Shown piece by piece: positions 62,675-63,611 of a stretch of 63,611 bases of DNA. The position numbers and the translations under genes are program-made. Positions within the stretch are counted from its first letter, which is position 1. The number at the start of each line of letters is the position of its first letter. The stretch is taken from NCBI GenBank assembly GCA_020427005.1, contig JAGQOY010000016.1, forward strand, positions 1-63,611, given 5' to 3'. Below the pieces are notes generated by a model. The model was not told the DNA's origin and searched no databases. It saw nothing but the letters and a program-made list of their open reading frames with translations. Source of the DNA: Planctomycetales bacterium (GTDB lineage Bacteria; Planctomycetota; Planctomycetia; Pirellulales; Pirellulaceae).

Positions 62675-63026
62675 GATTTGTACTCCCTATTGTCTAGGCC
62701 ACGACCATCGCGGCCTTTGAGCGAATCTGGGAATGCCTTATAGCCGGGTCTACACGTAAGTGACTGGTCAAGTTGAAAATTGGGGGAGACCTTCAACAAG
62801 GGGGAGCCGATTTTATGCTTGACGAGACCGGCTTGGGCATTATTTCGCAAAACAGAAAGGCCAGAATCGTCGTGGTGGAATAAAGGTAGACTGGCCGCGT
62901 CGGTGTCACAAGATTAAGGAGTCAGAAGTTTGCGTCTGCGTTGGAGACAAGGTGGCGTGCAAAAAACCTTTGTCTCCAATCTGGTGTTGCGAGCGTTCAC
63001 TCTGACAAGCAAAGTCGAATGGTCGC
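62675..63026. repeat. Gap with an inverted repeat at 62941-62979
   Basis: The gap of about 350 bases contains arms TTGGAGACAAGG (62941-62952) and CCTTTGTCTCCAA (62967-62979), complementary with one bulged base around a loop holding six A. It sits 48 bases downstream of the ArdC-like stop and may end that transcript, although no T-run follows the stem on either strand. The rest shows nothing supportable. Confidence 0.5.
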
Positions 63027-63611
63027 TTAAGTCGTAAGGACGAGCTCTGTGGTGCAGTCGTTGACAGTCGAACTCTCAAGGGCCTCGATGATTGTCGCTG
63101 AGACGTCACGGATATGCTCTAGCGATTGCATCAAGACTTTTTCATCGCCGGAATACAACTGAATGTAGTCCGAAGCTCGGCTCGAGCACTCAAGGCCAGC
63201 CCAGCGACAGACGGCATAAGCCACTGCCTCAGCTTCAGTCTCTCGAATCGTCTTCGTTGTCAGCTCTCGACGATCTCCCCGATGCAAAAGCTCATGTGCC
63301 AACTCATGCACGGTGGTTGAAAATTTTTGCGGAGGCTCAAGCCCCTCAAGAATTTCAATCCGCCCATCAAGAGAAACTCCATTCGCACCAGCCAGCGAAT
63401 CAACATAGCTCAGTTGGATTCCCTTCGACGTTACCACATTCTCGAGTTTCATTTGCAGTTCTCCAGGATCTCCAGAGAGTGATGCAAATTCAGGAAGCGG
63501 TTTACCCTCAGTTTGCGACACGTCAAAGACGCTGACCGTGCGAAAGCCGAAGACAACTTTCTTTTCCTTTGGATCATCACCTCGACGATTGCCATCATCT
63601 TTTACCTTGCG
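63027..63611 (-). CDS. ArdC-like antirestriction protein, C-terminal part (starts at 286)
   Basis: The frame is open from the right edge, beginning RKVKDDGNRRGDDPKEK, so it continues the N-terminal part encoded at 1-286. It carries the metalloprotease motif HELAHELLHRGD, a following helix RETEAEAVAYAVCRWAG with the third-ligand Glu, and ends at 63027. The domain matches that of the copy at 30299-31135. The apparent internal start at 63521 is only a GTG inside the domain. Confidence 0.85.
   Translation of the reverse strand, partial: RKVKDDGNRRGDDPKEKKVVFGFRTVSVFDVSQTEGKPLPEFASLSGDPGELQMKLENVVTSKGIQLSYVDSLAGANGVSLDGRIEILEGLEPPQKFSTTVHELAHELLHRGDRRELTTKTIRETEAEAVAYAVCRWAGLECSSRASDYIQLYSGDEKVLMQSLEHIRDVSATIIEALESSTVNDCTTELVLTT

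Overview
The window looks like a complete circular plasmid of about 63.6 kb, opened inside a gene. The first 25 and last 25 bases match except at one position, and one ArdC-like reading frame runs off the left edge and continues in frame from the right edge once that overlap is removed. A plasmid-type RepA initiator with five iterons, a ParA/ParB-type partition pair and a VirD4/TraG-like coupling ATPase fit a plasmid. The host is most likely a planctomycete. The evidence is a secreted protein with a FEEL-type N-terminus and C-terminal type I dockerin repeats, a secreted SUMF1/formylglycine-generating-enzyme-like protein, FG-GAP/VCBS-type secreted proteins, and several small proteins of a kind I associate with Pirellula-like genomes. 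No database search was possible, so every name rests on motifs and recalled family patterns.

Layout. 1-1.07 kb (continuing from 63.0 kb): ArdC-like antirestriction gene plus small plasmid proteins. 1.2-1.7 kb: decayed membrane-protein gene and a long REP-like hairpin. 2.0-7.7 kb: a four-gene minus-strand transfer module (coiled-coil membrane protein, TraG/VirD4-like ATPase, two replication-relaxation-like proteins), followed by nested inverted repeats that may be oriT or a promoter region. 8.2-12.8 kb: excisionase-like gene, KptA/Tpt1, ParD/RelE toxin-antitoxin pair, GIY-YIG nuclease, tyrosine integrase and a tRNA-Arg(TCG), partly bracketed by a 26-bp direct repeat. 13-17.3 kb: membrane protein, microprotein, CHASE2 fragment and two FG-GAP-like secreted proteins. 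17.3-21.0 kb: partition genes, a CTTGC/GCAAG-rich putative centromere, iterons and RepA.

21.1-29.7 kb holds the least familiar material. First comes a 903-residue cysteine-peptidase/TIM-barrel fusion coupled to a 78-residue protein. Then comes about 1.5 kb without a convincing gene but full of strong hairpins, probably a large structured RNA, directly ahead of a basic 232-residue protein. A SorC-like regulator and a dockerin-bearing secreted protein follow. 29.7-31.1 kb carries a second ArdC-like gene with another small plasmid protein.

31.4-51.1 kb is a defence island. It holds a short type II-like CBASS (patatin, CD-NTase, E2-like protein with SEC-C tail). Divergent from it is an eight-gene operon (XRE, ImmA/IrrE, DUF262-HNH, SNF2-type helicase, DUF4391, type III Mod, type III Res, SEC-C/HNH-like protein), met head-on by a TM0106-type nuclease-helicase. 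51.2-54.5 kb has the SUMF1-domain protein and a second tyrosine recombinase. 54.7-55.7 kb is an HNH-type toxin with a probable immunity protein. 55.8-61.4 kb is a compact four-gene operon of three unrecognised proteins and a zinc-ribbon DEAH helicase, my best candidate for an undescribed (probably defence) system. The remainder carries small hypothetical proteins and leads back into the first ArdC gene.
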